Shown one piece after another: positions 9,173 to 17,805 of a stretch of DNA of 64,000 nt (its first letter is position 1; each line of letters starts with the position of its first letter). This DNA is from Mycolicibacter heraklionensis (GTDB taxonomy: Bacteria > Actinomycetota > Actinomycetes > Mycobacteriales > Mycobacteriaceae), in assembly GCF_019645815.1 (NCBI RefSeq), contig NZ_CP080997.1:4530880-4594879 (forward strand), written 5' to 3'. The position numbers were made by a program, and so were the translations under genes. A model generated the notes under the pieces. It had not been told where the DNA came from. It saw only the letters and a program-made list of their open reading frames with translations, and searched no databases.

Positions 9173-10389
9173 ATTTTGCAGCGCTGCCACCTGAAGTCAA
9201 CTCTGGGCTGATGTACGCCGGAGCGGGCTCAGGACCCATCCGCGCCGCCGCCACCGCCTGGAAAACCATGGCCGCCGAACTCGAATCAGCCGCCAACAAC
9301 TACCGCACCGTCATCGCCGGACTCACCGACCAAACGTGGCAAGGCCCGTCGGCAACCGCCATGGCCGCCGCCGCCACCCCCTACACCACCTGGATGAGCA
9401 CCACCGCCACCAAAGCCAGCCTCGCCGGCACCCAAGCCGCCGCAGCAGCAACCGCCTACGAAACCGCCTACGCGATGACCGTGCCCCCCGCCGTCATCGC
9501 CGCCAACCGCGCCCAACTGGCCACCCTCATCGCCACCAACTTCCTCGGCACCAACACCGCAGCCATCGCCGCCACCGAAGCCCACTACAGCGAAATGTGG
9601 GCCCAAGACGCCACCGCCATGTACGCCTACGCCGCCAACGCCGCAGCAGCCACCCAACTCCCCACCTTCACCGCACCCGCACCCAACACCGCCGCCGACA
9701 CCGGCGACGGCTCGGTGTCCCCTGGCCTGCTGTTCGATATGGTCAGCGCGGTTTTCGAAGTGGGCAGCGTCGGCCCGTTCGGGGCGATCGGCCTGGGCGG
9801 CGCATTCGGTGGCCTGGCGATGACCCTGGGAGAACTCGCCCTTCCCGAGGGAGCCGAACTGGGGGCGCTGGGGCTGATCGGTGACACCGCCCCCGCCCTA
9901 GGTGCTTTGGTCCCGACCGCCAGCCTGGCGGGAACCGGCACCGCGTGGGCCAGCACGGGCAAGGCAATCCCGATGAGCGGCATGTCGGTGCCACGGGCCT
10001 GGGCGGCGGCCGTTCCCTCGGCGCTGCGCGAAGTCACCCTGGTATCAGCACAATCCGGTAGCGCCTCAGCAGCAGCGGGACCGTTGGCGGCCGCGACCAA
10101 GCTCCCGTATTCCCAGATGGCCCTGGCCGGCGCGGCCGGGGGCGCCTTGACTCATCCTGTCGGCGCCCAACGCCGTTACCCGGCAGCCACGGGGCCGAAT
10201 CTCACCGCAGCGCCCAAGCGGGCTGCCGAAACCGAAGACCCGGACACCTCGGTAAAGGTCCACAAAGCCGACAAGTCGAAGGCCATCGGTGTGGTCGCCG
10301 AACTACGCGCGCTGGTCGAATTGCGGGACTCGGGCATTCTGACGCCGGAGAAATTCGCCCAGCGGAAGCAACGTCTGCTCGGCGAATGA
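9169..10389 (+). CDS. PPE-SVP family protein with C-terminal SHOCT-like segment (copy 2)
   Basis: 406 residues starting at a GTG that overlaps the stop of copy 1 (GTGA). Residues 1-170 are identical to copy 1; from residue 171 the two diverge and share only the SVP box (MSVPRAWAA, about residue 280) and a similar SHOCT-like end (AELRALVELRDSGILT, then EKFAQRKQRLLGE), which closes the protein. The middle part is Gly/Ala/Leu-rich. It is probably co-translated with copy 1, and the pair may present the same secretion domain with two different passengers. A response-regulator gene follows 27 bp later on the same strand. Confidence 0.93.
   Translation: MNFAALPPEVNSGLMYAGAGSGPIRAAATAWKTMAAELESAANNYRTVIAGLTDQTWQGPSATAMAAAATPYTTWMSTTATKASLAGTQAAAAATAYETAYAMTVPPAVIAANRAQLATLIATNFLGTNTAAIAATEAHYSEMWAQDATAMYAYAANAAAATQLPTFTAPAPNTAADTGDGSVSPGLLFDMVSAVFEVGSVGPFGAIGLGGAFGGLAMTLGELALPEGAELGALGLIGDTAPALGALVPTASLAGTGTAWASTGKAIPMSGMSVPRAWAAAVPSALREVTLVSAQSGSASAAAGPLAAATKLPYSQMALAGAAGGALTHPVGAQRRYPAATGPNLTAAPKRAAETEDPDTSVKVHKADKSKAIGVVAELRALVELRDSGILTPEKFAQRKQRLLGE
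9170..9680 (+). repeat. 511-bp identical direct repeat, copy 2 (PPE N-terminal module)
   Basis: Second copy of 7929-8439. Synonymous positions are as identical as the others, which indicates very recent duplication or ongoing gene conversion rather than selection on protein alone. Confidence 0.95.
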
Positions 10390-10416
10390 CCCCGACTCGG
10401 TGGAAAATGGCGACCG

Positions 10417-11181
10417 ATGGCGGGTAACACGGACGGTCAACCTCCGCGCAAGGCGATCCTCGGGCAGCTTCCGCGGATCTATCGCGGCGACGGGTCACCG
10501 ATTCGGGTGCTGCTGGTCGACGACGAGCCGGCGCTGACCAACCTGGTGACCATGGCCCTGCACTACGAGGGGTGGGTGGTCGACGTCGCCCATAACGGAC
10601 GTGACGCCGTGGCCAAGTTCCACGGTGGGGCGCCCGATCTGCTGGTTCTCGACATCATGCTGCCCGATATCGACGGGCTGCGGATTCTGCAGCGGGTCCG
10701 CGAATCCGACCCCTACACGCCGACACTGTTTCTCACCGCCCGCGACTCGGTGACCGACCGGGTGACCGGACTGACCTCGGGCGCCGACGACTACATGACC
10801 AAGCCGTTCAGCCTGGAGGAGTTGGTGGCCCGGCTGCGCGGGCTGCTGCGCCGGTCTAGTCAGCTGACACCACCGGTGAACGAGGTCCTCACCGTCGGCG
10901 ACCTGACGTTGGACGGCGCCAGCCGCCAGGTCACCCGCGGCGGCACCGCCATGGCGCTGACCACGACCGAGTTCGAACTGCTGCGTTTCTTGATGCGCAA
11001 CCAGGGGCGGGCGTTGAGCCGCGCGGAGATCTTGGACCGGGTCTGGAATTACGACTTCGCCGGCCGCACCAGCATCGTCGACCTCTACATCTCCTACCTG
11101 CGTAAGAAGGTCGACGCCGATCGGGCGCCGATGATCCACACCGTGCGCGGAGTGGGATACATGTGCAAGCCGCCCGAATGA
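10417..11181 (+). CDS. tcrX: OmpR-family response regulator, TcrX-like
   Basis: 254 residues. The receiver domain starts near residue 29 after a 28-residue N-terminal tail; acidic pocket D35/D36, phospho-acceptor Asp79 (LVLDIMLPD), and Lys129 in DDYMTKPFS. A winged-helix DNA-binding domain follows (~155-252) with FELLRFLM and SIVDLYISYLRKKVD. The histidine kinase starts inside its stop codon (ATGA), so this is a cognate pair. The wording of both domains is close to what I remember of TcrX from M. tuberculosis, a regulator linked to iron limitation and persistence, but the neighbours differ, so the name is a homology call from memory. No operator was identified in the 27 bp upstream. Confidence 0.9.
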   Translation: MAGNTDGQPPRKAILGQLPRIYRGDGSPIRVLLVDDEPALTNLVTMALHYEGWVVDVAHNGRDAVAKFHGGAPDLLVLDIMLPDIDGLRILQRVRESDPYTPTLFLTARDSVTDRVTGLTSGADDYMTKPFSLEELVARLRGLLRRSSQLTPPVNEVLTVGDLTLDGASRQVTRGGTAMALTTTEFELLRFLMRNQGRALSRAEILDRVWNYDFAGRTSIVDLYISYLRKKVDADRAPMIHTVRGVGYMCKPPE

Positions 11182-12701
11182 CCGCCGCCCCCAAGCCGCC
11201 TCGATGGCGTCCGCGCGGTTTACGCCGCCAGTTGGTGCTGGGGGTGTCGGCCGTCGTGACCGTGGTGTTCGTGGCGGTGGGCGCGGTGTCGGTTCTGAGC
11301 CTGCGCACCTACGTCACCGCCACGATCGACGCCGATCTCTACGAGTCGCTCAATGCCTTCAGCCACTACTTCGCCGACTATCGCCACGTCGACAACGTGG
11401 TGGGGCCCGACGGCCAGTCGAACATCGGCACGGCCATGCTCGGTTTCAGCGATCAGACCCCGGGCAACGTGCTGGCGGTGCTGCGCGACGGCGTGGTGAT
11501 CGGGGCGGTGGTGTTCACCAAGCGTGACCCGTATCCCGCGCCCGCCGACGTGGTGGCCACCATCGCCGAGGGGCACTGGACCAGTGGTCCGCCGCAGACG
11601 GTGGAGTTGGGCAGCCTGGGCTCCTATCGGGTGAACACCCGCGCGGTCGATGACGACGACCTGTTGTTCATCGGCGGATCGATGCACCTGGCCAATCGCA
11701 CTGTCGATCGCCGAATGGCCGCTGCCTCAGCGCTTTACACGTTGGCACTGCTGGTCACCGCGGGCTTGACCATCACTGTGGTCAGCTACGCGTTGCGGCC
11801 GCTGCGTCGCGTCGCGGCGACCGCCGCCTCGGTGGCCGCGATGCCGCTGGCCGAGGGTGACGAGCGGATCACCATCCGGGTGGCCTCCGACGATGTCGAC
11901 CCGGGCAATGAGGTGGGAATCGTCGCCGGAGCCCTGAATCGGTTGCTGGACAACGTCGACAGCGCCCTTGCCTACCGCAGTGATGCCGACCGGCGGATGC
12001 GACAGTTCATCACCGATGCCAGCCACGAACTGCGTACGCCGCTCGCGGCGATCCAGGGTTACGCCGAACTGACGCGGCAGGACAGCGCGGCCCTGCCGCC
12101 GACCACCGAGTATGCGCTGGCCCGCATCGAGTCCGAGGCGCAGCGGATGGCGTCGCTGGTGGAGGAGCTGTTATTGCTGTCGCGGCTCGGAGAAGGCCAG
12201 GACCTGCAGCTCGAAGATGTCGACCTGGCTGAGCTGGTGCTCGACGCGGTCAACGACGCGGCCGCCGCGGCACCGAGCCACCACTGGATCAAAGACCTGC
12301 CCGACGCGCCGGTGTGGGTTCGCGGCGACCGCGCGCGCCTGCACCAGGTCGTCACCAACCTGTTGAAGAACGCCTGGGTGCACACACCGCCCGGGGTGAC
12401 GATCACGACGGCCATCACCGCGGACCACGGCGGAGTGGGTGGGCCCGCCGCGGAGTTGACGGTGGCCAACGACGGTCCGGGTATCGACGCTGATCTGGTA
12501 CCGCACCTGTTCGAGCGGTTCGTCCGGGCGGACAAGGCCCGCTCCGGCGAATTGGGCAGCACCGGGCTGGGGTTGGCGATCGTCGCCTCGATCGTCGGCG
12601 CGCACCGCGGCTCGGTGGGTGTGGAGTCGACCGAAGGGTGGACGGTGTTCCGGGTTCGACTGCCGCTGGCGGATCCGGCGCTAGGCGGACCGGACTCCTG
12701 A
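11178..12701 (+). CDS. tcrY: Sensor histidine kinase, TcrY-like
   Basis: 507 residues. A first transmembrane helix (~17-45), an extracytoplasmic sensor of about 140 residues and a second helix (~190-208) are followed by a HAMP linker, the H-box DASHELRTPL with phospho-accepting His283, an N-box (NLLKNAWVH), and ATP-lid motifs (NDGPGID, GSTGLGLAI). It autophosphorylates in the membrane and passes phosphate to the response regulator whose stop it overlaps. The 3' end overlaps the convergent TQXA-type gene by 21 bp. Signal sensed is unknown; assignment to TcrY rests on recall of the pair's sequence and order. Confidence 0.9.
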   Translation: MTAAPKPPRWRPRGLRRQLVLGVSAVVTVVFVAVGAVSVLSLRTYVTATIDADLYESLNAFSHYFADYRHVDNVVGPDGQSNIGTAMLGFSDQTPGNVLAVLRDGVVIGAVVFTKRDPYPAPADVVATIAEGHWTSGPPQTVELGSLGSYRVNTRAVDDDDLLFIGGSMHLANRTVDRRMAAASALYTLALLVTAGLTITVVSYALRPLRRVAATAASVAAMPLAEGDERITIRVASDDVDPGNEVGIVAGALNRLLDNVDSALAYRSDADRRMRQFITDASHELRTPLAAIQGYAELTRQDSAALPPTTEYALARIESEAQRMASLVEELLLLSRLGEGQDLQLEDVDLAELVLDAVNDAAAAAPSHHWIKDLPDAPVWVRGDRARLHQVVTNLLKNAWVHTPPGVTITTAITADHGGVGGPAAELTVANDGPGIDADLVPHLFERFVRADKARSGELGSTGLGLAIVASIVGAHRGSVGVESTEGWTVFRVRLPLADPALGGPDS

Positions 12702-13979
12702 CCTCGGTCGCCGCGACCGGTGCGGCAAGGCCCGCCGCTGCGACCAGCTGAGATCGAAGTCGACGACCAGCGCGGCCGGAACCGCCAGCGCCACCGGGGT
12801 GAACATCTGCGAGCCCTGATCGCCGGGGATGCCGGTGAGGACCCGGCCGCCGTAGCCGTCTTCGGTGCCGGGCACCGTGACGCGCACCCGCGCCGACACC
12901 GCACCCGGTCGCGGCCGCAGGTAGAAGACGCTGCCCGGTTCCACCGGGCCGGTCAACTCGTTCCCGTCGGCGTCCAGCAGCGCCGCACCCTCGGCACTCA
13001 GCGCGGCGGAGTCGGCGACCGACAGCCGCAGCGGCCCCACCAGACCGTCGACCATGGTGGCCGCCGACACGTCCACTGCCGGTGCCGTGGTGCGCGCCCC
13101 TGCCGTACCGGCCAGCAGATACCGGTAGAGGGCCACGATGCGGTCGGCATTGCGATAGGTGCTGGTGCCGTTGAGCCAGAAGTCGACGTCGCCGAGGGTG
13201 GCCGCCGTCCCGGGTCCGCCTACCGACAGGCGGTAATACCGGTGGCCGCCAACGGTGGCACCCACTCCCAGTGCCTTGCGGTGGGCTCCGGCGGCACCGA
13301 CGGCCAGCCGCGACGACGGCACCTCCCGCCAGGTACGGCCGTCGTCGGATTTGTGCAGGGTCACCGTCACCGGCTCCGAGGCGACCAGTTCCAGGGTGTA
13401 GCCGCCCAACTCGAGGGCCTCTTCGAACTCGACCGTCACCCCTTCGGGGTCGCGCAGCACCCGGACCGGCTCGGTGCGGGCACGGGTGTCCAGCTCCAAA
13501 CCGTTGGTCAGCCGCCAGATCGCGGCTTGGGTGGCGGCGATCGCCTCGTGTTCGCTGATGTTGCCGCGACCCAGCCGGTATCCGGCGTCCCGCAGCCGAC
13601 GGCTCAACTCGACGGTGGTCAGCCGCGGGACCGAGTTGCGCAGGATCCAGTCGACCTGAACTTCGCGAGGGTCACGGGTGGCGGCGCGCAGGTGCGGAAC
13701 CGCCGACCAGGTGTCGATACGGTACGCCGACGGACGAGTGGGCGCGATGCCGTGGAAGTCCAGCGAATACGCCGCGATGCCGGGGTTCAGGCGAATCAGG
13801 TCGGTGCGCGCGCTGGTGCCGTCGGTGAACACGATCCGGTCGACGGTGTGCGAATACGTGCCGCCGTGGTAGCGGGTCATCCGGTCGATGTCGACGGCCG
13901 GACGGGGACGGACCCTGCGGCGAACGGTCACCGCGGGCCCGGTGTCGAGAAGAGGAAAAGCGGAGGTTGAAACGGTCAT
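12681..13979 (-). CDS. TQXA/thioester-domain-like protein without the thioester cysteine
   Basis: 432 residues. Residues ~55-165 resemble the TQXA thioester domain of Gram-positive surface adhesins: the glutamine motif TQAA (150-153, in EAIAATQAAIW) and an upstream AYSLDF (70-75) where adhesins have the cysteine that bonds to that glutamine; here Ser72 takes its place. The C-terminal half is beta-rich. There is no signal peptide, membrane helix or LPXTG-type anchor, so it may not be a surface adhesin at all. The start is the ATG at 13979; a TTG 48 bp upstream is the alternative and adds no signal peptide either. It converges on the histidine kinase gene. Function unknown; I believe relatives exist in other mycobacteria. 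Confidence 0.75.
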   Translation of the reverse strand: MTVSTSAFPLLDTGPAVTVRRRVRPRPAVDIDRMTRYHGGTYSHTVDRIVFTDGTSARTDLIRLNPGIAAYSLDFHGIAPTRPSAYRIDTWSAVPHLRAATRDPREVQVDWILRNSVPRLTTVELSRRLRDAGYRLGRGNISEHEAIAATQAAIWRLTNGLELDTRARTEPVRVLRDPEGVTVEFEEALELGGYTLELVASEPVTVTLHKSDDGRTWREVPSSRLAVGAAGAHRKALGVGATVGGHRYYRLSVGGPGTAATLGDVDFWLNGTSTYRNADRIVALYRYLLAGTAGARTTAPAVDVSAATMVDGLVGPLRLSVADSAALSAEGAALLDADGNELTGPVEPGSVFYLRPRPGAVSARVRVTVPGTEDGYGGRVLTGIPGDQGSQMFTPVALAVPAALVVDFDLSWSQRRALPHRSRRPRSGVRSA

Positions 13980-14154
13980 GCCGAGTCGACTTTCTGGTCT
14001 GAAGCGCGCACGGCAGCACCTCGCCAAGAAAGGGGGCGGGCTGCGACGCTAAGGAATCAGGGCGTCAGAGAATCAACAACAACAACACGCGGCGAGGCGG
14101 CACGAAGCGTGCGGCTGTGGCAGCGTGATGTTCGACATACACATACCCTACGAC

Positions 14155-14199
14155 ATGTACGGCAGCGGCGCGAACTGCGAGGGATTCAATTCGCCCTGA
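14155..14199 (+). CDS. Candidate 14-codon leader ORF ahead of the encapsulin operon
   Basis: Encodes MYGSGANCEGFNSP. The ATG lies 5 nt after a TACCCT hexamer (14144-14149), the spacing of a leaderless start, and it sits 67 bp ahead of the encapsulin gene. It can be extended in frame to an ATG at 14128 (23 codons). A single cysteine codon is its only link to sulfur control. No terminator or attenuator hairpin was recognised after it. Weak evidence; it may be chance. Confidence 0.2.
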   Translation: MYGSGANCEGFNSP

Positions 14200-14266
14200 G
14201 CGCAACTGGTGGGCAAACCCGGACGATGGTCCATGATTGGCGCCGTCACTCATCAGGAGGAAAGCA

Positions 14267-15190
14267 ATGACGTCCGCTCAGAACGAATCTCAGGCGCTCG
14301 GGGACCTCGCCGCGCGGCAACTCGCGAATGCGACCAAGACTGTCCCGCAGCTGGCCACCATCACGCCGCGCTGGTTGCTGCACCTGTTGAACTGGGTCCC
14401 GGTCGAAGCCGGTATCTACCGGGTCAACCGGGTGGTCAACCCCGGCCAGGTCGCCATCGCAGCCGAGCAGGGCGCCGGTTCGACCGAGCCGCTGCCGCAG
14501 ACGTTCGTGGACTACGAGACCAGCCCGCGGGAGTACACCCTGCGTTCGATCTCGACGCTGCTCGATGTGCACACCCGGGTCTCCGACCTGTACTCCAGCC
14601 CGCACGACCAGGTCGCACAGCAGCTGCGCCTCACTATCGAGACCATCAAGGAGCGCCAGGAGTTCGAGCTGGTCAACAACCCGGAGTACGGCCTGTTGGC
14701 GCAGGTCACGCCGGAGCAGACCATCTCCACACTGACCGGCCCGCCCACCCCCGACGACTTGGACTCGCTGATCACCAAGGTGTGGAAGACCCCCGGGTTC
14801 TTCCTGACCCACCCGCTGGGTGTGGCCGCCTTCGGCCGCGAAGCCACCCGCCGCGGCGTGCCGCCGGTGGTGGTGAACCTGTTCGGCGCCCAGTTCATCA
14901 CCTGGCGCGGTATCCCGATCGTGCCCAGTGACAAGGTGCCGGTGGAGGACTCCAAGACCAAGATCCTGCTGGTGCGCACCGGCGAGGAACGCCAGGGCGT
15001 TGTCGGACTGTTCCAGCCGGGCCTGGTCGGCGAGCAGGCGCCGGGTCTGTCGGTGCGGTTCACCGGCATCAACCGGTCGGCGATCGCGTCCTACCTGGTC
15101 ACGCTGTACAACTCGCTGGCCGTGCTCACCGACGATGCGCTCGCCGTGCTCGACGACGTCTCGGTGGACCGTTTCCATGAGTACAAGTGA
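14267..15190 (+). CDS. Family 2A encapsulin shell protein (major membrane protein I type)
   Basis: 307 residues with a strong Shine-Dalgarno (AGGAGG, 14255-14260) 6 nt before the ATG. The sequence is that of the mycobacterial 35-kDa 'major membrane protein I' antigen, now recognised as a family 2A encapsulin, an HK97-fold protein that self-assembles into a closed icosahedral compartment. Features supporting this are the conserved PREYTLRSISTLLDVHTRVSD region near residues 88-108, no signal peptide and no membrane segment. The next gene, a cysteine desulfurase with a long disordered N-terminus, is the typical cargo of this subfamily and starts 14 nt before this gene ends, so shell and cargo are made together. 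The 287-bp upstream region probably holds the promoter. Confidence 0.93.
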   Translation: MTSAQNESQALGDLAARQLANATKTVPQLATITPRWLLHLLNWVPVEAGIYRVNRVVNPGQVAIAAEQGAGSTEPLPQTFVDYETSPREYTLRSISTLLDVHTRVSDLYSSPHDQVAQQLRLTIETIKERQEFELVNNPEYGLLAQVTPEQTISTLTGPPTPDDLDSLITKVWKTPGFFLTHPLGVAAFGREATRRGVPPVVVNLFGAQFITWRGIPIVPSDKVPVEDSKTKILLVRTGEERQGVVGLFQPGLVGEQAPGLSVRFTGINRSAIASYLVTLYNSLAVLTDDALAVLDDVSVDRFHEYK

Positions 15191-16835
15191 TCCGGGGCCG
15201 GTAAACCTACCGTTCAGCCCCGCTGAGCTGGAGGTACTGGCCAACCAGCTGTTCGCCGCGGGCGGCCGGCCCGGTCCGGACTCGCCGCCGCAGACCACCG
15301 CGGTGGCACCGCGCGGCGGCGTGCCCGACCCGTCCGGGCTGCTGCCGCCGGGAGTGGCCGACTTCTCCGCGTTCGCGGTGCCCAGCGGCATCGTGCCGAC
15401 CGCGCCCGGCGTGCTGGCCGGTTCCCCGGCCGGGGCTGTCCCGGTGGCGCCGCGTGGATCGGCCCCGGGCTGGCCGGGGGGCGCCCCCGGGGTTCCCCAG
15501 CTGGATTGGCACGACGCCCCCGCACCCGCCGCCGGTGGCGACGAGGGGAACTACGCCTTCTTGTCCCATCGGGTGCCGGCCGCCGAACCGGCTCCGACGG
15601 TGCCGGACTCGCATGAGGTTTTCGACGTCAACGCGGTGCGCGCTGACTTTCCGATCCTGCGCGAGACCGTCAACGGCAAGCCGTTGATCTGGTTCGACAA
15701 CGCCGCCACCACCCAGAAGCCGCAGGCCGTCATCGACCGGCTGTCGTACTTCTACGCCCACGAGAACTCCAACATCCACCGGGCCGCACACGAACTCGCG
15801 GCCCGCGCCACCGACGCCTACGAGGACGCCCGCGACACCGTGCGGCGATTTCTGGGGGCGCCGCGCAGCGAGGACATCGTCTTCGTGCGCGGCACCACCG
15901 AGGCGATCAACCTGGTTGCTTACGCGTGGGGCGGCAAGAATCTGGGCCCCGGCGATGAGATCGTCATCACCCATCTGGAGCACCACGCGAATATCGTTCC
16001 GTGGCAATTGATCTCGAAGAAGACCGGGGCGATTCTGCGGGTGGCTCCGGTGGACGACGCGGGCAACCTGCTGCTGGGCGAGTTCGAGGACCTGCTGGGC
16101 CCGCGGACCAAACTGGTTGCCGCCACGCATGTCTCCAATGCACTGGGCACCGTCACCCCGGTGCACGACATCGTGGAGCTCGGGCACCGCTACGGCGCTC
16201 GGGTGCTGATCGACGGGGCGCAGTCGATCCCGCACATTCCGATCGACGTGCAATCGCTGGGTGCGGACTTCTTCGTGTTCTCCGGGCACAAGATCTTCGG
16301 CCCCACCGGGATCGGGGTGCTGTACGGGACCGCCGAGGCGCTGGCCGAGACGCCGCCGTGGCAGGGTGGAGGCAACATGATCGCCGACGTGACCCTGGAA
16401 CGCTCGCTGTATCAAGAACCGCCCAACAAATTCGAGGCGGGCACCGGCAACATCGCCGACGCGGTCGGCCTGGGCGAAGCCCTGCGCTACGTGGAGCGCG
16501 TGGGCATCGAACGCATCGCCGCCTACGAGCACGCACTGTTGGAGTACGCCACACCACGCCTGGCCGATATCCCCGGGGTGCGGCTCGTCGGCACCGCCGA
16601 CGAGAAGGCCAGCGTGTTGTCGTTCGTGCTGGCCGGCCACGACCCGGCGGAAGTGGGCAAGGCGCTCAACGCCGAGGGCATCGCGGTGCGCGCCGGTCAC
16701 CACTGCGCGCAGCCGATCCTGCGCCGCTACGGTCTGGAGGCCACCGTGCGACCGTCGTTCGCGTTCTACAACACCTTCGAGGAGATCGACGTGTTTATCA
16801 GGGCTGTACGGCGTATCGCCGAAGGGAGCGCATAG
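15177..16835 (+). CDS. Cysteine desulfurase with disordered N-terminal extension (encapsulin cargo)
   Basis: 552 residues. Residues 1-148 are Pro/Ala/Gly-rich and predicted disordered, with short conserved-looking islands: PFSPAELEVLANQLFAAG (11-28), ADFSAFAVPSG and PQLDWHD. Residues ~149-552 are a SufS-type (group II) PLP enzyme: Lys372 in SGHK binds the cofactor and Cys510 in RAGHHCAQP receives sulfur as a persulfide; THLEHHANIVPW and NALGTVTP are also intact. It converts L-cysteine to alanine and enzyme-bound sulfane sulfur. Related family 2A systems in cyanobacteria use such an extension to load the desulfurase into the shell. The ATG lies inside the encapsulin gene (14-nt overlap). The N-terminus is far longer than housekeeping SufS (~410 residues). 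Confidence 0.93.
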   Translation: MSTSDPGPVNLPFSPAELEVLANQLFAAGGRPGPDSPPQTTAVAPRGGVPDPSGLLPPGVADFSAFAVPSGIVPTAPGVLAGSPAGAVPVAPRGSAPGWPGGAPGVPQLDWHDAPAPAAGGDEGNYAFLSHRVPAAEPAPTVPDSHEVFDVNAVRADFPILRETVNGKPLIWFDNAATTQKPQAVIDRLSYFYAHENSNIHRAAHELAARATDAYEDARDTVRRFLGAPRSEDIVFVRGTTEAINLVAYAWGGKNLGPGDEIVITHLEHHANIVPWQLISKKTGAILRVAPVDDAGNLLLGEFEDLLGPRTKLVAATHVSNALGTVTPVHDIVELGHRYGARVLIDGAQSIPHIPIDVQSLGADFFVFSGHKIFGPTGIGVLYGTAEALAETPPWQGGGNMIADVTLERSLYQEPPNKFEAGTGNIADAVGLGEALRYVERVGIERIAAYEHALLEYATPRLADIPGVRLVGTADEKASVLSFVLAGHDPAEVGKALNAEGIAVRAGHHCAQPILRRYGLEATVRPSFAFYNTFEEIDVFIRAVRRIAEGSA

Positions 16836-16869
16836 CACCTATGGCGGCCTTGGTAGGAAAGGGCAATTG

Positions 16870-17805
16870 ATGGGCAGGATCTACGACAACGTCACCGAGC
16901 TGATCGGCCATACCCCACTGGTGCGGCTCAACCGGCTGACCGAGGGCCTGGACGCCCAGGTGGCGGCCAAACTCGAGTTCTACAACCCGGCCAACAGCGT
17001 CAAGGACCGTATCGGCGTCGCGATCATCGACGCCGCCGAGAAGGCCGGCCAACTGCGCCCCGGGGGCACCATCGTGGAGGCCACCAGCGGCAACACCGGC
17101 ATCGCTTTGGCGATGGTCGGCGCCGCGCGCGGCTACAAGGTGGTTCTGACCATGCCGGACACCATGTCCACCGAGCGCCGGGTGATGCTGCGTGCCTACG
17201 GCGCCGAGATCGTCCTGACGCCCGGCTCCGAGGGCATGGCCGGCGCGGTCGCACGTGCCAAGCAGATCGTCGCCGACACCCACAACGCTTTGTCCGCAGA
17301 TCAATTCGCCAACCCGGCCAACCCGGCCATCCACGAACGGACGACCGGCGAAGAGATCTGGAAAGACACCGACGGCGCCGTCGACATCTTCGTCGCCGGG
17401 ATCGGCACCGGCGGCACCCTGACCGGCGTCTCGCACACCCTGCGGGCCCACAAGCCCTCGGTCCAGATCGTCGGCGTGGAACCCAAGGACTCCGCGATCC
17501 TGCACGGCGCCGACCCCGGTCCGCACAAGATCCAGGGCCTGGGCGCCAACTTCGTCCCCGAGGTGCTCGACCGCGACTGCTACGACGAGATCATCGACGC
17601 ACAGTTCGACGACGCCATCCGGGTGGCTCGCGCGTTGGGCACCGAGGAAGGGATCCTCGGTGGGATCTCGGCCGGTGCCAACGTGTGGGCCGCACTCGAG
17701 CTGGCCAAGCGTCCGGAGAACGCCGGGAAGCTGATCGTGGTGGTGGTCCCCGACTTCGGCGAGCGCTACATCTCGACGCCGCTGTTCGAGCATATTCGGG
17801 AATGA
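16870..17805 (+). CDS. cysK: O-acetylserine sulfhydrylase (cysteine synthase A)
   Basis: 311 residues. PLP Lys45 in NPANSVKDR, the substrate loop TSGNTGIALA and the phosphate-binding GTGGT are intact. The enzyme combines O-acetyl-L-serine with sulfide to give L-cysteine. The ATG at 16870 is preferred over the TTG one codon upstream. It follows the desulfurase after 34 bp and its stop overlaps the cysE start (ATGA). The C-terminus reads FEHIRE: CysK normally docks the C-terminal isoleucine of CysE, and the CysE here does end in Ile. Placed in the encapsulin operon, it could feed cysteine to the encapsulated desulfurase. Confidence 0.96.
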   Translation: MGRIYDNVTELIGHTPLVRLNRLTEGLDAQVAAKLEFYNPANSVKDRIGVAIIDAAEKAGQLRPGGTIVEATSGNTGIALAMVGAARGYKVVLTMPDTMSTERRVMLRAYGAEIVLTPGSEGMAGAVARAKQIVADTHNALSADQFANPANPAIHERTTGEEIWKDTDGAVDIFVAGIGTGGTLTGVSHTLRAHKPSVQIVGVEPKDSAILHGADPGPHKIQGLGANFVPEVLDRDCYDEIIDAQFDDAIRVARALGTEEGILGGISAGANVWAALELAKRPENAGKLIVVVVPDFGERYISTPLFEHIRE

